A stretch of DNA of 64,000 nt from an uncultured Hyphomonas sp. (GTDB taxonomy: Bacteria; Pseudomonadota; Alphaproteobacteria; Caulobacterales; Hyphomonadaceae). Within the stretch, counting starts at the first letter, position 1. Every line of letters begins with the position of its first letter. Below are positions 35,099-43,956 of the stretch, one piece after another. The stretch lies in NCBI RefSeq assembly GCF_963675305.1, contig NZ_OY776147.1, positions 2,914,001 through 2,978,000 on the forward strand, given 5' to 3'. The translations under genes were made by a program, and so were the position numbers. The notes below the pieces were generated by a model. That model ran no database searches. It worked only from the letters and a program-made list of their open reading frames with translations, and had not been told where the DNA came from.

Positions 35099-36088
35099 AT
35101 GGAGACCGGCATGGCACGTGATGTTCTCGCGGAGATGGGCCCGCTGGCCCTGGGCAGCCGGCTGAAGCGGCTGGCCGAGCGGATGCAGGCCGACGCGACG
35201 AAAGTGTTCGCCGACCGGGGCCTGCCCATTCAGGGCACGCATTTCCCGCTTCTGGCCGCGCTCGCGACCTATGGCCCGCTCAGCGTCAGCGAAGCGGTGG
35301 AAGCTGTCGGCATCAGCCAGCCGGCCGTCACCCGCATCCACAACGCCCTGCAGAAGATGGGGCTCACCACTGCCTTACCGGTCGAAGGCGACAGCCGGCA
35401 GAAGCAGATCCGACTGACGCCGGACGGCGAAGCCCTCGTGGATGAACTGAAACGGGACCTCTGGCCCCAGGTGCGCCGTGCAGCCCAGCGCCTGTGCGAT
35501 GGACCGGAAGCCGACTTCCTGACCCAGATCAGCCGGGTCGAGGCGGCCCTACAGGAACGCTCCCTGCACGACCGCATTCTCGATGAAGGCACCGGTCCGG
35601 CCCTGCGCCTGGTCGAATATGACGACCGGCTCGCGCCGGAATTCGACGCGATCACCCGCGAATGGGTGGAGGACATGTTCACGCTGGAAGAAAAGGATAT
35701 CGAGATCATCGAGCATCCGCGCGAAATGATCATCGACCGGGGCGGCGTCATCCTGTTTGTCGAGGCCGCAGGGCTCGGCATCATCGGCACCTGCGCCCTG
35801 ATGCCGGTGGATGGCGACGCGTTCGAGCTGACCAAGATGGGCGTACGAGCAAGCGCGCGCGGCCTGAAGGCCGGCGACTTCCTCCTGCAACGGACAATCG
35901 AGCGGGCCCGGCAGCTACCGATCGGCAGCCTGTTCCTGTTGACCAACAAGAAGTGCGCTGCCGCCATCCACCTCTATGAGAAGGCCGGTTTCATCCATGA
36001 TGCGGGCATCATGGACCGCTACGGCAAACGCTATGCGCGGTGTGATGTGGCGATGTCCTTCGACCTGTCGAGACCGCCCCAGGGCTAG
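35099..36088 (+). CDS. MarR-type HTH fused to GNAT acetyltransferase
   Basis: A 329-residue two-domain protein. Residues about 15-150 are a MarR winged helix (LAALATYGPLSVSEAVEAVGISQPAVTRIHNALQKMG, then RLTPDGEALVDEL). Residues about 170-320 are a GNAT domain (VFVEAAGLGIIGTCALMP, LTKMGVRASARGLKAGDFLLQRTIERAR, LYEKAGFIHD). Such fusions occur widely in proteobacteria, with unknown acceptors. The start could be ATG 35099 or 35111. A palindrome sits in its promoter. Confidence 0.85.
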   Translation: METGMARDVLAEMGPLALGSRLKRLAERMQADATKVFADRGLPIQGTHFPLLAALATYGPLSVSEAVEAVGISQPAVTRIHNALQKMGLTTALPVEGDSRQKQIRLTPDGEALVDELKRDLWPQVRRAAQRLCDGPEADFLTQISRVEAALQERSLHDRILDEGTGPALRLVEYDDRLAPEFDAITREWVEDMFTLEEKDIEIIEHPREMIIDRGGVILFVEAAGLGIIGTCALMPVDGDAFELTKMGVRASARGLKAGDFLLQRTIERARQLPIGSLFLLTNKKCAAAIHLYEKAGFIHDAGIMDRYGKRYARCDVAMSFDLSRPPQG

Positions 36089-36108
36089 AGCGCAGGCTGG
36101 CCGCTTCG

Positions 36109-36966
36109 TCAGAACGACGTTTCGTATACCTTTGCCGTATCGTCTGCGCGTTTGGCCAGCCGGCGCCGGATCAGGTACGCAATTGCCCCGACCGGGGAGC
36201 CGATCGTCAGCAGCCAGGGCTGGAATGGGCCATAGGTCACGATCTGTGCACCAAGCAAATGAATGGCGATAATCTGGAATTGCACCCCACCCGGCCCGAT
36301 CTGGATCAGCTCCGGCGTCAGGACGCCTGTCGTCCAGTTGAAATGGACACCCCAGAGGCCAATCAGGATGAACGGGATCCATAACCACCGGCGGCGCACC
36401 CGCTTTTCGACGAAGCAGAGAATGGCTGTGCCAACCAGGAAAAGCGGCATGCCGATCAGTAGTCCGAACATGACATAGTGCAACCAGCCTTTCCCCTCGA
36501 AGCTGAGATCATTGAAGGTGGAAGGCCGGGTGGTGCTGGGGATTGCCTGAACATAGGAGGTGACGCAGCAAACGCCGTCTTCGGGATACACTGCCAGCGT
36601 CAGCTGGGCGAAACCGTCCGGACCTTCGACGTCGTAAACCGACAGATAGACAGGGGTGCCCGCATACTTTCCTTCACCCTGGCGTAGCTGCGCGAAGAAT
36701 CGCTTCGCCTGCAAGGGATCGCCTTCCGGCAGCTCGTCGAAGACCGTCTCGATCTGGTTCCGTAAGTAGGGCTGCTTTTCCACCTCTTTGGTCCAGGTTT
36801 CGAGAAATGCGTCGCCATCCCTGTTGAGGATCATTTCCACATAGCGGTCCGAGGCCTCGTACGCTTCCGGACTGTCGAACACCGCTTCTGGATCGTGCTT
36901 CAGGCCGGAAAAGCTGCAAGCCGCCAATACCAGTGTCAGCGCCGCAGCCAGAATTATTCGAAACAT
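36109..36966 (-). CDS. Lipoprotein with C-terminal membrane helices, unknown function
   Basis: A 285-residue protein. Starting at 36966 gives a signal peptide with a lipobox (LTLVLAACS), which the longer open frame to 37104 hides behind the neighbouring terminator. Residues about 20-150 look like a periplasmic domain (YVEMILNRDGDAFLETWTKEVEKQPYLRNQIETVFDELPEGDP). Four hydrophobic helices follow from about 155. No family was recognised. Confidence 0.6.
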   Translation of the reverse strand: MFRIILAAALTLVLAACSFSGLKHDPEAVFDSPEAYEASDRYVEMILNRDGDAFLETWTKEVEKQPYLRNQIETVFDELPEGDPLQAKRFFAQLRQGEGKYAGTPVYLSVYDVEGPDGFAQLTLAVYPEDGVCCVTSYVQAIPSTTRPSTFNDLSFEGKGWLHYVMFGLLIGMPLFLVGTAILCFVEKRVRRRWLWIPFILIGLWGVHFNWTTGVLTPELIQIGPGGVQFQIIAIHLLGAQIVTYGPFQPWLLTIGSPVGAIAYLIRRRLAKRADDTAKVYETSF

Positions 36967-37048
36967 CACACCCTCAACCCTGATTACCCGGGTTTCCGTA
37001 GAGCGAAAATGCAATCCGCACAAGTTGCAACGGAAGCGGCGCTGGCCA

Positions 37049-37080
37049 CAAAAGAAAACGGCCCCGCGAAGGGGCCGTTT
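37049..37080 (-). terminator. Intrinsic terminator after response-regulator gene
   Basis: On the minus strand ACGGCCCC and GGGGCCGT pair around TTCGC and run into TTTCTTTTG. It lies 25 bases past the stop of the sigma-54 regulator gene. Confidence 0.9.
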
Positions 37081-37104
37081 CCAGTCTGATTCCGGGTCCG
37101 CCAA

Positions 37105-38574
37105 TCAGCTCGCTTCGCGCTCGTGCATGTCGAGATCGTACTCGCGCACCTTGCGGTAAAGCGTCGAGCGGCCGATGCCGAGACGGCGGGATACTTCACT
37201 CATATGCCCCTGATAGAAATCAATGGCGTACTGAAGGATGTCGCGTTCGATGTCCTGTAGGGCGCGCATTTCGCCATCCGGATCCATGATCGGCACCGGG
37301 CCATCGCCCGCTGGTGCTGGAGCTGCAGCATCCATGGCAACCGGAGCGGCCGGAGCAGCAGCGACAGGTGCCGCTGGCAGGCTGGCAATATCGGGCATCT
37401 GGCCGGAAATCTGCGGGAAATCCTGCGGACGAAGCTTGTCGCCATCGCAGAGGACCACGGCGCGGAAGACGGCATTCTCTAGCTGGCGAACATTGCCCGG
37501 CCAGTCGAAAGCGTACAGCATCTTCATCGTGTCATCGGCCACGCCGGACACTTTCGTGCCTTCGCTTGCATTGAAGCGGCCAATGAAATGCTCCACCAAA
37601 GCCGGGATGTCGTCGCGGCGTTCGCGCAGGCTCGGCATGTCGATCGGGAACACGTTGAGGCGGTAGAACAGGTCTTCGCGGAACGTTCCTTCGGCCACCT
37701 GCTGGGACAGGTCGCGGTTGGTGGCGGAGATGATCCGTACATCCACCTTGGTCGGCCGGCGGGACCCGACAGCGTCGACTTCGCCTTCCTGCAGGGCACG
37801 GAGCAGTTTCACCTGCGCATCGAGCGGAAGCTCGCCGACCTCATCCAGAAACAGCGTACCGCCATCAGCCTCGACAAACTTGCCGAGCGCCTTGGACACA
37901 GCGCCGGTGAAGGCCCCCTTCTCGTGGCCGAAAAGGATCGACTCAACGAGGTTTTCCGGAATGGCCCCGCAGTTCACGGTGACGAAGGGCTTGCCGACGC
38001 GGGTTGAGGCCCCCTGAATGCAACGGGCAACAACTTCCTTACCGACACCGCTTTCACCAAGGATCAGTACCGGAATGTCGGAAACGGCAGCCCGCTCCGC
38101 GAGGCGGATCACCTGGCGCATCGGGGCCGCCGATGCGATCATGTCGTCAAAGGCCATGCCGCCTTCCGCCTTGCGGGCGAGGCGTTTCACTTCGCCAGTC
38201 AGCGATTGCATCTTCAGGGCGTTCCGGATGCTGACGACCACACGCTCCGGATTGGCCGGCTTGACGATGAAATCGACCGCGCCGCCGCGCATCGACTGGA
38301 CAATCGTGTCGATGCCGCTGGTTGCGGTCAGCATGATCACCGGCAGGTCCTGCCGTTTGGCAGCAAGACGCTCCAGCGTTTCCATCCCCGACAGGCCCGG
38401 CATGGTCAGGTCCAGAAGAACGACATCAATGCCATCCTTCGGGTCCGCAGCCAGCGCAATGCCGGCTTCGCCATCCGGCGCGGTGCGGCAGGCGAACCCC
38501 GCCTTTTCCACGGCCGCCTGAAGCAGGCGGCGTTGCGTCGGATCGTCATCGATAACGAGGACCGTTTTAGCCAT
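37105..38574 (-). CDS. Sigma-54-dependent response regulator (NtrC family)
   Basis: A 489-residue protein starting MAKTVLVIDDDPT. Its receiver domain has the phospho-acceptor Asp in VVLLDLTMPGL. The AAA+ domain (about 140-375) carries ILGESGVGKE, the sigma-54 contact loop GAFTGA, GTLFLDEVGEL and FREDLFYRLNVFPI. A Pro/Ala-rich linker and a Fis-type HTH (VSRRLGIGRSTLYRKVREYDL) follow. No sensor kinase is adjacent, so its signal is unknown. The longer open frame to 38739 is not used. Confidence 0.92.
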   Translation of the reverse strand: MAKTVLVIDDDPTQRRLLQAAVEKAGFACRTAPDGEAGIALAADPKDGIDVVLLDLTMPGLSGMETLERLAAKRQDLPVIMLTATSGIDTIVQSMRGGAVDFIVKPANPERVVVSIRNALKMQSLTGEVKRLARKAEGGMAFDDMIASAAPMRQVIRLAERAAVSDIPVLILGESGVGKEVVARCIQGASTRVGKPFVTVNCGAIPENLVESILFGHEKGAFTGAVSKALGKFVEADGGTLFLDEVGELPLDAQVKLLRALQEGEVDAVGSRRPTKVDVRIISATNRDLSQQVAEGTFREDLFYRLNVFPIDMPSLRERRDDIPALVEHFIGRFNASEGTKVSGVADDTMKMLYAFDWPGNVRQLENAVFRAVVLCDGDKLRPQDFPQISGQMPDIASLPAAPVAAAPAAPVAMDAAAPAPAGDGPVPIMDPDGEMRALQDIERDILQYAIDFYQGHMSEVSRRLGIGRSTLYRKVREYDLDMHEREAS

Positions 38575-38730
38575 GATTTCATCACCCTGTTGGTTGCCAG
38601 GCAGGTCTTTCGCCCGCTCAGGCATGGTCATTTGTTCAATCCGGCACAGGAGGCGTGCCACATCGTTACGGCCCGTTCTGACACAGGGGGATGGAGTTAC
38701 GGTTGAAGGAATAGATGAAATTTGCCCGAT

Positions 38731-38766
38731 CCGGAACAATTTCGCGTTTGCGTGGAATTGTTCCGG
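38731..38766. repeat. 11-bp perfect inverted repeat upstream of response regulator
   Basis: CCGGAACAATT (38731-38741) and AATTGTTCCGG (38756-38766) are perfect inverted copies with a 14-base spacer. It lies between the divergent response-regulator and NepR-like genes and may be an operator. No T-run follows on either strand. Confidence 0.6.
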
Positions 38767-39017
38767 CCCGCTTTGTCAGGCCACTGACCCTGACTGGTAG
38801 CGGCAGGCCTCGGCGGGGTGCACTGCACAAATTTCAGATTCCGTCGGTCCAGCTCTTGAGCAACTTGCAACCTACGGCAGCTATTGGCCAGTCAACCCAA
38901 ATCTTTTGCCACTACGGTTGCAAATACCTGTTGCGATCACCTCACCGCCTGATATTGGTTCAGCCCGAAATGCCCATAGGTAAACCACCCGAACCGGAAA
39001 ATCCGGGAAGCAGTCTC

Positions 39018-39227
39018 ATGAAGGACAATCCGCAGGAGCAGGATCCGCCTGAACGGCCACCGAAAGAATTGCCCGGCGGCGCGGCGCAAGCCCTCAGTTC
39101 TGCCCTGAAGAAAACCTTCGATTCCCTGCTTCAGGAACCTGTCCCCGAAAAGTTTGACGCGCTGATCGCCCGTATTCGCGAGGAAGAAATGCGCAAAAAG
39201 GCCGGATCTGACGACGACAAAGACTGA
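39018..39227 (+). CDS. NepR-like anti-sigma factor, orphan
   Basis: A 69-residue acidic protein. The core ALSSALKKTFDSLLQEPVPEKFDALIARI fits the NepR pattern of two short helices around a PVPxxF motif, by which NepR binds EcfG in the alphaproteobacterial general stress response. The ATG at 39018 has GGGAAG upstream; 38970 is an alternative. The usual partners ecfG and phyR are not adjacent. The family match is by motif only. Confidence 0.6.
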   Translation: MKDNPQEQDPPERPPKELPGGAAQALSSALKKTFDSLLQEPVPEKFDALIARIREEEMRKKAGSDDDKD

Positions 39228-39336
39228 GCGTCACGTCAACTTTTGTGTCTCAAAGTGCATAATCTGACAGCGCCCTGATCCATATCGGCTCAGAAAGATT
39301 GACGGGTCAGCCGTCCCTGTCTGGGGCACTGCCCCG

Positions 39337-40419
39337 TCAGGTGCCCGCCGTTTCCGCCAGCCAGGCTGCGTGTGGGCCAAGGTCCAGAGCTTCGCGTGCG
39401 ATCCAGTCCGGATTGTAGCAGGTGTCGAGATAGCGCTCCCCGCCATCGCAGATCAGTGTCGCCACGGAGCCTGCCTTCCCGGCCTCACGCATCTCACACA
39501 TCAGGTGGAGCGCCGCCCAGACATTCGTTCCGGTTGATCCGCCGCATTTGCGGCCCAGCACCTTTTCCAGCCAGTGGATGGTGGCAATGGACGCCGCATC
39601 CGGCACCTGCATCATCCGGTCGATGACGCGCGGCTGGAAGGACGCTTCGACCCGCGGCCGGCCGATGCCCTCGATCCGCGACTTGGTCTTGATCCGCAGG
39701 GATGGATCCCCCGTGCGGTAATGATCGTAGAAGACCGAGTTTTCCGGATCGGCGACGAGAAGCTGTGTCTTCGCGGCAAGATCGCAGCGATAGCGGATAT
39801 AGCGCCCGATCGTGGCCGAGGTGCCGCCGGTGCCCGCGCTCATGACCACCCAGTCCGGAATGGCATGGTCTTCCAGCGCCAGCTGGGCGAACAGGCTGTC
39901 GGCGATGGAGTTGTTGCCCCGCCAGTCCGTCACCCGTTCGGCATAGGTGAACTGGTCCATGAAATGGCCGCCGGACTCGCAGGCGAGCCTTTCGGCTTCG
40001 GCATAGATGTCGCCGGGCTCCACCTCGTGCGGTTCTCCGCCATAGAAGGTGATCTTCTCGATCTTTGACGGCGCCGTCCCCTTCGGCATCACAGCGATAA
40101 AACGCAGGCCGAGGAGGCGCGCGAAATAGGCCTCCGACACGGCGGTCGAGCCGGACGAGCATTCCACGATCACCGTATCCGGCCCGATATGGCCGTTGCA
40201 CAGGCCGTAGAGGTACAGCGAGCGCGCCAGCCGGTGCTTCAGGCTGCCCGACGGGTGGATGGACTCATCCTTCAGATAGAGCGTCTGGTCCGGGAAGGCC
40301 GGCAGCTCCACCTTGATCAGGTGCGTGTCGGCAGACCGGTTGAAATCTGCATTGATCTTCTGCACCGCCTCGCGCACCCAGGCGCGATCCATGATGGGCA
40401 CCGAGCAACCTTCCGCCAT
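39337..40419 (-). CDS. PLP-dependent cysteine synthase-fold enzyme, Cds1-like
   Basis: A 360-residue fold-type II PLP enzyme. It has MDRAWVREAVQKINADFNRSADTHLIKV, the lysine in DESIHPSGSLKHRLARSLYLYGL and CGGSTGTNVWAAL. The opening matches the mycobacterial L-cysteine desulfhydrase Cds1, which makes sulfide, pyruvate and ammonia. Cysteine or cystathionine synthase activity is the alternative. It lies 32 bases after a DMT permease gene on the same strand and likely shares a transcript. Confidence 0.8.
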   Translation of the reverse strand: MAEGCSVPIMDRAWVREAVQKINADFNRSADTHLIKVELPAFPDQTLYLKDESIHPSGSLKHRLARSLYLYGLCNGHIGPDTVIVECSSGSTAVSEAYFARLLGLRFIAVMPKGTAPSKIEKITFYGGEPHEVEPGDIYAEAERLACESGGHFMDQFTYAERVTDWRGNNSIADSLFAQLALEDHAIPDWVVMSAGTGGTSATIGRYIRYRCDLAAKTQLLVADPENSVFYDHYRTGDPSLRIKTKSRIEGIGRPRVEASFQPRVIDRMMQVPDAASIATIHWLEKVLGRKCGGSTGTNVWAALHLMCEMREAGKAGSVATLICDGGERYLDTCYNPDWIAREALDLGPHAAWLAETAGT

Positions 40420-40451
40420 GCCTGTCTCCTGTCTTCCAGACTGATGCGCCC

Positions 40452-41348
40452 TCAATGCGCCAGAAGGACCAGCGCGACAACACCGGCAGCCACAAGCAAC
40501 ACACCTGCAATCTCGCGCGGGGTGACCTTTTCGCGGAAGAACAGGATCGAGATGGCGAGCGTGAAGATGACCTCAACCTGCCCCACGGCGCGCACATGAG
40601 CGGCGTTTTCCAGCGTGAAAGCCGTGAACCAGCCCAGCGAACCGAGCATGCCGGTCACGCCCACCAGCGAAGCCACACGCCAGGCGCGCACAAGGTGCGC
40701 CACCTGCCCCCGCTCCCGCACGGCCAGCCAGCCGAGTATGGCGATCGCCTGGAATATCGTGACAAAGGCCAGCGTGGCAGATGCCCTCAGCACGACGCCC
40801 CCTTCCGGCAGGGACAGCGAGGCCCCGCGATAGGCCACCGCAGAAAGGCCGAACAGGCCGCCGGAGAGCACACCGATCCAGACCTTGCTGTCGATCCGGA
40901 AACGCGCCCGCCCTTCGCCACCCGGCATGGAAACGAGGATCACGCCCAGAAGGCTGATCAGGATCGCGATGGCCGCACCGACCGTCAGCTGGTCGCCCAG
41001 CAGGACGATGCCGAACAGGGCCGTCTGCAACGGCTCGGTTTTCGTGAAAGCCGTCGCAACGGCGAAATTCGTATAGGAGAAGAGATGGATCAGCAGCCCG
41101 GTGGCCACGATCTGCGCGAGCCCGCCCAGCATGCCCCAGCCATAGAAGCTGCCCGGCGGCCCGCCGACGCCCTGCCCCGTCGCGCTGCTCAGGACAAGGA
41201 AGAACAGCACGGCCAGCGGCGCAGCGAAGACAAACCGGCTGGCCGTCGCGCCCCATGTGCTGAGACGGCCCTTCAGCGTCTTCTGCAGGGCATTGCGCAA
41301 ATTCTGAGAGAAAGCCGCCGCGAGGGTGACCGGGATCCAGAGTTCCAT
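40452..41348 (-). CDS. DMT/EamA-family permease
   Basis: A 298-residue protein with about ten membrane helices in two EamA halves. It contains AFTKTEPLQTALFGIVLLGDQLTVGAAIAILISLLGVILVS and a second half ending VRAVGQVEVIFTLAISILFFREKVTPREIAGVLLVAAGVVALVLL. It is probably an exporter of a small metabolite. It sits between leuA and the Cds1-like gene, so an amino-acid role is possible. Confidence 0.85.
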   Translation of the reverse strand: MELWIPVTLAAAFSQNLRNALQKTLKGRLSTWGATASRFVFAAPLAVLFFLVLSSATGQGVGGPPGSFYGWGMLGGLAQIVATGLLIHLFSYTNFAVATAFTKTEPLQTALFGIVLLGDQLTVGAAIAILISLLGVILVSMPGGEGRARFRIDSKVWIGVLSGGLFGLSAVAYRGASLSLPEGGVVLRASATLAFVTIFQAIAILGWLAVRERGQVAHLVRAWRVASLVGVTGMLGSLGWFTAFTLENAAHVRAVGQVEVIFTLAISILFFREKVTPREIAGVLLVAAGVVALVLLAH

Positions 41349-41428
41349 GAAACGGTCTTTTCAGCACACAGCGCATCTGCCTCCCGCGCAGCCCGCGCGG
41401 GAGAGAGACACTGTCTTGAAAGGAAGGA

Positions 41429-42964
41429 TCAGGCTGCCTGACGCTTGGCCTTGCGCGTCTCCAGCTTGTTGACGGCGTGGAGGTAGGCCTTGGCGCTCGC
41501 CACCAGCGTATCCGGATCAGAGGCGCGGCCGGTCGCCATGAAGCCGTCAGCATCGTTAAGCCGCACGGACACGGTCGCCTGCGCATCGGTCCCGCCGGTT
41601 ACCGCATGCACCTGATAAAGGTCCAGCTTGCCGGAATGCGGGATCAGCGAGCGAATGGCGTTGAACACTGCATCCACCGGGCCATTGCCGCGGGCGATGG
41701 CAAATTTGTCCTCGCCATCCATGACGAGATCGATCTCGGCCGTCTGCGGGCCTTCGGTGCCGGCCACGACGCGCAGCCGCTTGAACATGGCGCGCTCGCC
41801 ATCTTCCGCCAGCTGATCGTCGACCAGGGCGACAATGTCGTCGTCGAAGACGTGCTTCTTCTTGTCGGCCAGCGCCTTGAAGCGCTTGAAGGCATCGTTC
41901 AGCGCATCCTGCTCCAGCACATAACCCAGCGATTCCAGCTTGTCGCGAAAGGCGTGGCGCCCAGACAGCTTGCCCATGACCAGAGACGTCTTGGCGACGC
42001 CGACATCTTCCGGCTTCATGATCTCGTAGGTTTCCGAGTTCTTCAGCATGCCATCCTGGTGGATGCCGCTTTCATGCGCGAACGCATTCTTGCCGACGAT
42101 GGCCTTGTTGTACTGTACCGGGAACCCCGTGATACGGCTCAGCATGGCGGAGGCACGCGAGAGGTATTCGGTTTTCACACCGGTCGAATAAGGCAGCGTG
42201 TCGTTGCGGACGCGCAGCGCCATGACAACTTCTTCCAACGCGGCATTGCCGGCGCGCTCGCCGAGGCCATTGATTGCACACTCCACCTGGCGGGCCCCAT
42301 TGGCCACCGCGCTGATGGAGTTGGCGACCGCGAGGCCGAGATCATTGTGGCAGTGCGCCGACCAGATCACCTTGTCGGAATTGGCGACAGTCTCGATCAG
42401 GCGGCGGAACAGCGCGCCATATTCGTCCGGGTGGGAATAACCGACCGTGTCCGGAATATTGATCGTGGTCGCGCCGCTCTGGATGGCGACATCGATACAT
42501 TTGCACAGGAAGTCGAACTCGGTGCGCGTTGCATCTTCTGCGCTCCACTCGACATCGTCGACGAGGTTACGGGCTTGGCTGACCGACCGGCCGACAGCTT
42601 CCAGCACGGCATTCGGCCCCATCTGCAGCTTGTGCTTCATGTGCACAGGGCTGGTGGAGATGAAGGTGTGGATACGCGGGCGTGCAGCGTGACGGACGGC
42701 TTCGCCGCAGCGCGCGATGTCCTTCTCGGTCGAGCGGGAGAGGCCGCAGATGATCGCGTCTTTCGAACGGCGGGCGATCTCGCTGACGGAGGCAAAGTCG
42801 CCTTCGGAAGCGGCGGGGAAACCGGCTTCGATCACGTCGACACCCATGTCTTCCATCAAGGCGGCGAGTTCGAGTTTCTCGCCATGGGTCATGGAGGCAC
42901 CGGGCGATTGCTCGCCGTCACGCAAAGTGGTGTCGAAGATTCGGATATGGTCTGATTTGGTCAT
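41429..42964 (-). CDS. leuA: 2-isopropylmalate synthase
   Basis: A 511-residue enzyme for the first committed step of leucine synthesis from 2-ketoisovalerate and acetyl-CoA. It has the N-terminal FDTTLRDGEQSPGASM, the metal-site HCHNDLGLAVANS and the HESGIHQDGMLKN block, followed by a C-terminal allosteric domain for leucine feedback. It is preceded by a leucine-rich leader peptide and alternative hairpins, and followed by a DMT gene. Confidence 0.96.
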   Translation of the reverse strand: MTKSDHIRIFDTTLRDGEQSPGASMTHGEKLELAALMEDMGVDVIEAGFPAASEGDFASVSEIARRSKDAIICGLSRSTEKDIARCGEAVRHAARPRIHTFISTSPVHMKHKLQMGPNAVLEAVGRSVSQARNLVDDVEWSAEDATRTEFDFLCKCIDVAIQSGATTINIPDTVGYSHPDEYGALFRRLIETVANSDKVIWSAHCHNDLGLAVANSISAVANGARQVECAINGLGERAGNAALEEVVMALRVRNDTLPYSTGVKTEYLSRASAMLSRITGFPVQYNKAIVGKNAFAHESGIHQDGMLKNSETYEIMKPEDVGVAKTSLVMGKLSGRHAFRDKLESLGYVLEQDALNDAFKRFKALADKKKHVFDDDIVALVDDQLAEDGERAMFKRLRVVAGTEGPQTAEIDLVMDGEDKFAIARGNGPVDAVFNAIRSLIPHSGKLDLYQVHAVTGGTDAQATVSVRLNDADGFMATGRASDPDTLVASAKAYLHAVNKLETRKAKRQAA

Positions 42965-43107
42965 GGCAGGGCCTGGATCTGGGGAATGTCGGAAATTGTT
43001 TGGCTCAATATCCCCTGACCGTGCGCCTGCCCCGGACTTAGTTCGGAGCAGTCGGCACCGGCCAGGGGCCGGTAAGAAGCAGGCGTAGAGGCAAATTCTT
43101 GCGCATG
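42965..43107 (-). promoter_or_regulatory. leuA attenuator-like leader region
   Basis: Between the leader ATG and leuA are mutually exclusive stems. One is ACCGGCC-CCT-GGCCGGT (43057-43073), within the leader frame. A second, CTGCTCCG/CGGGGCAG (43027-43051), spans the leader stop. A CCCCTG in the first stem can also pair with a later CAGGGG. A T-run after a stem is not evident, so control may act on translation initiation instead of transcription. Confidence 0.6.
43038..43106 (-). CDS. leuL: Leucine-rich leader peptide of leuA
   Basis: A 22-codon frame starting at 43106 encodes MRKNLPLRLLLTG and ends PTAPN. Five of residues 5-11 are leucine, with varied codons (TTG, CTA, CTG, CTT, CTT), as expected of an attenuation leader that senses charged tRNA-Leu. 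It begins eight bases after the TVP38-type gene and 73 bases before leuA. Confidence 0.7.
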   Translation of the reverse strand: MRKNLPLRLLLTGPWPVPTAPN

Positions 43108-43113
43108 ATGCGG

Positions 43114-43866
43114 TTATTCCGGCAGATCGCCCGAATTGTCAACCTCGCCTGCACCGATCAGGGCAACAGATTGCCCCGATTTTCGCACACGCTGGCGCAC
43201 CCAGATGGCAATGACAGCATAAACGGCAACCGCCGCCAGCGCCGCGAGGATCGCGGTCACCGGATTTCCCGACAGCGCGGCCAGCAGGCTGCGCCCGGCA
43301 AAGGCGACCAGAACGATCTTCGGGATCGTGCCGAGCCCCATGCCTGCCCAGAAAGGCAGGAAGCGCGCATGACTGACGCCGAACGCCATGTTGACCAGCA
43401 AGAGCGGTCCGGTCGGCACGTTACGCACGACGGCACTCGCGACAAAGGCATTGCGCCCGATAAAGCCTGCCAGCCGGTTCGCCGTCTTGCCGGCATAGCG
43501 CCGGAAGGCCTGTTCGCCTGTCAGCCGCCCGACATAAAAAGTGAGCGCGCCCGACGCCATGGTCGCGATCCAGGAATACGCCCCGCCGGCCCAGGGGCCG
43601 AAGACGGCGACGGCCGCGGCGATCAGGGCGAACTGAGGCACACCCAGAAAAGCGGCAACGCAGAAGACGACGATCAGCGCCGGCAGGCCCCAGGGACTGT
43701 CGGCCATGCCGTCCATCCAGGCCGTCATCGCCTCCCCGCTCGGCAGGATGCCCAGCTTGCCCAGCACGAAAACGAGCAGCACCACTGCCAGCAAAACGCC
43801 GCCCAGCACCATGGCGCGGCGCGCCGGTGTGTCAGCATTCTGAGGGGGCTGGACGGTGTCATTCAT
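43114..43866 (-). CDS. TVP38/TMEM64 (DedA-like) membrane protein
   Basis: A 250-residue polytopic protein. It has the VTT-type core VAAFLGVPQFALIAAAVAVFGPWAGGAYSWIATMASGALTFYVGR, the conserved FIGRNAFVASAVVRNVPTGPLLLVNMAFGVS and then FLPFWAGMGLGTIPKIVLVAFAG. The family is linked to lipid scrambling and envelope maintenance. Its stop is eight bases from the leu leader start. Confidence 0.85.
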   Translation of the reverse strand: MNDTVQPPQNADTPARRAMVLGGVLLAVVLLVFVLGKLGILPSGEAMTAWMDGMADSPWGLPALIVVFCVAAFLGVPQFALIAAAVAVFGPWAGGAYSWIATMASGALTFYVGRLTGEQAFRRYAGKTANRLAGFIGRNAFVASAVVRNVPTGPLLLVNMAFGVSHARFLPFWAGMGLGTIPKIVLVAFAGRSLLAALSGNPVTAILAALAAVAVYAVIAIWVRQRVRKSGQSVALIGAGEVDNSGDLPE

Positions 43867-43956
43867 GCGCCCAGCGTTTGATCCGACAGCGCCGCTGCGT
43901 CAAGCAGCAACGATCCACAAAACTGGTGTCCGGATTATGGCAATCGGCCGCCTGGT

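Noticed and set aside
32633..35341. 902-codon open frame on the minus strand
   Set aside because: It lies antisense to oxyR and the MFS carrier, both with strong family motifs. Its translation is low-complexity Arg/Gln/Gly-rich, typical of a high-GC shadow frame.
38731..38766. EcfG-type stress promoter (GGAAC-N16/17-GTT) before the NepR-like gene
   Set aside because: GGAAC is present on both strands of the inverted repeat, but no GTT falls at the required spacing.
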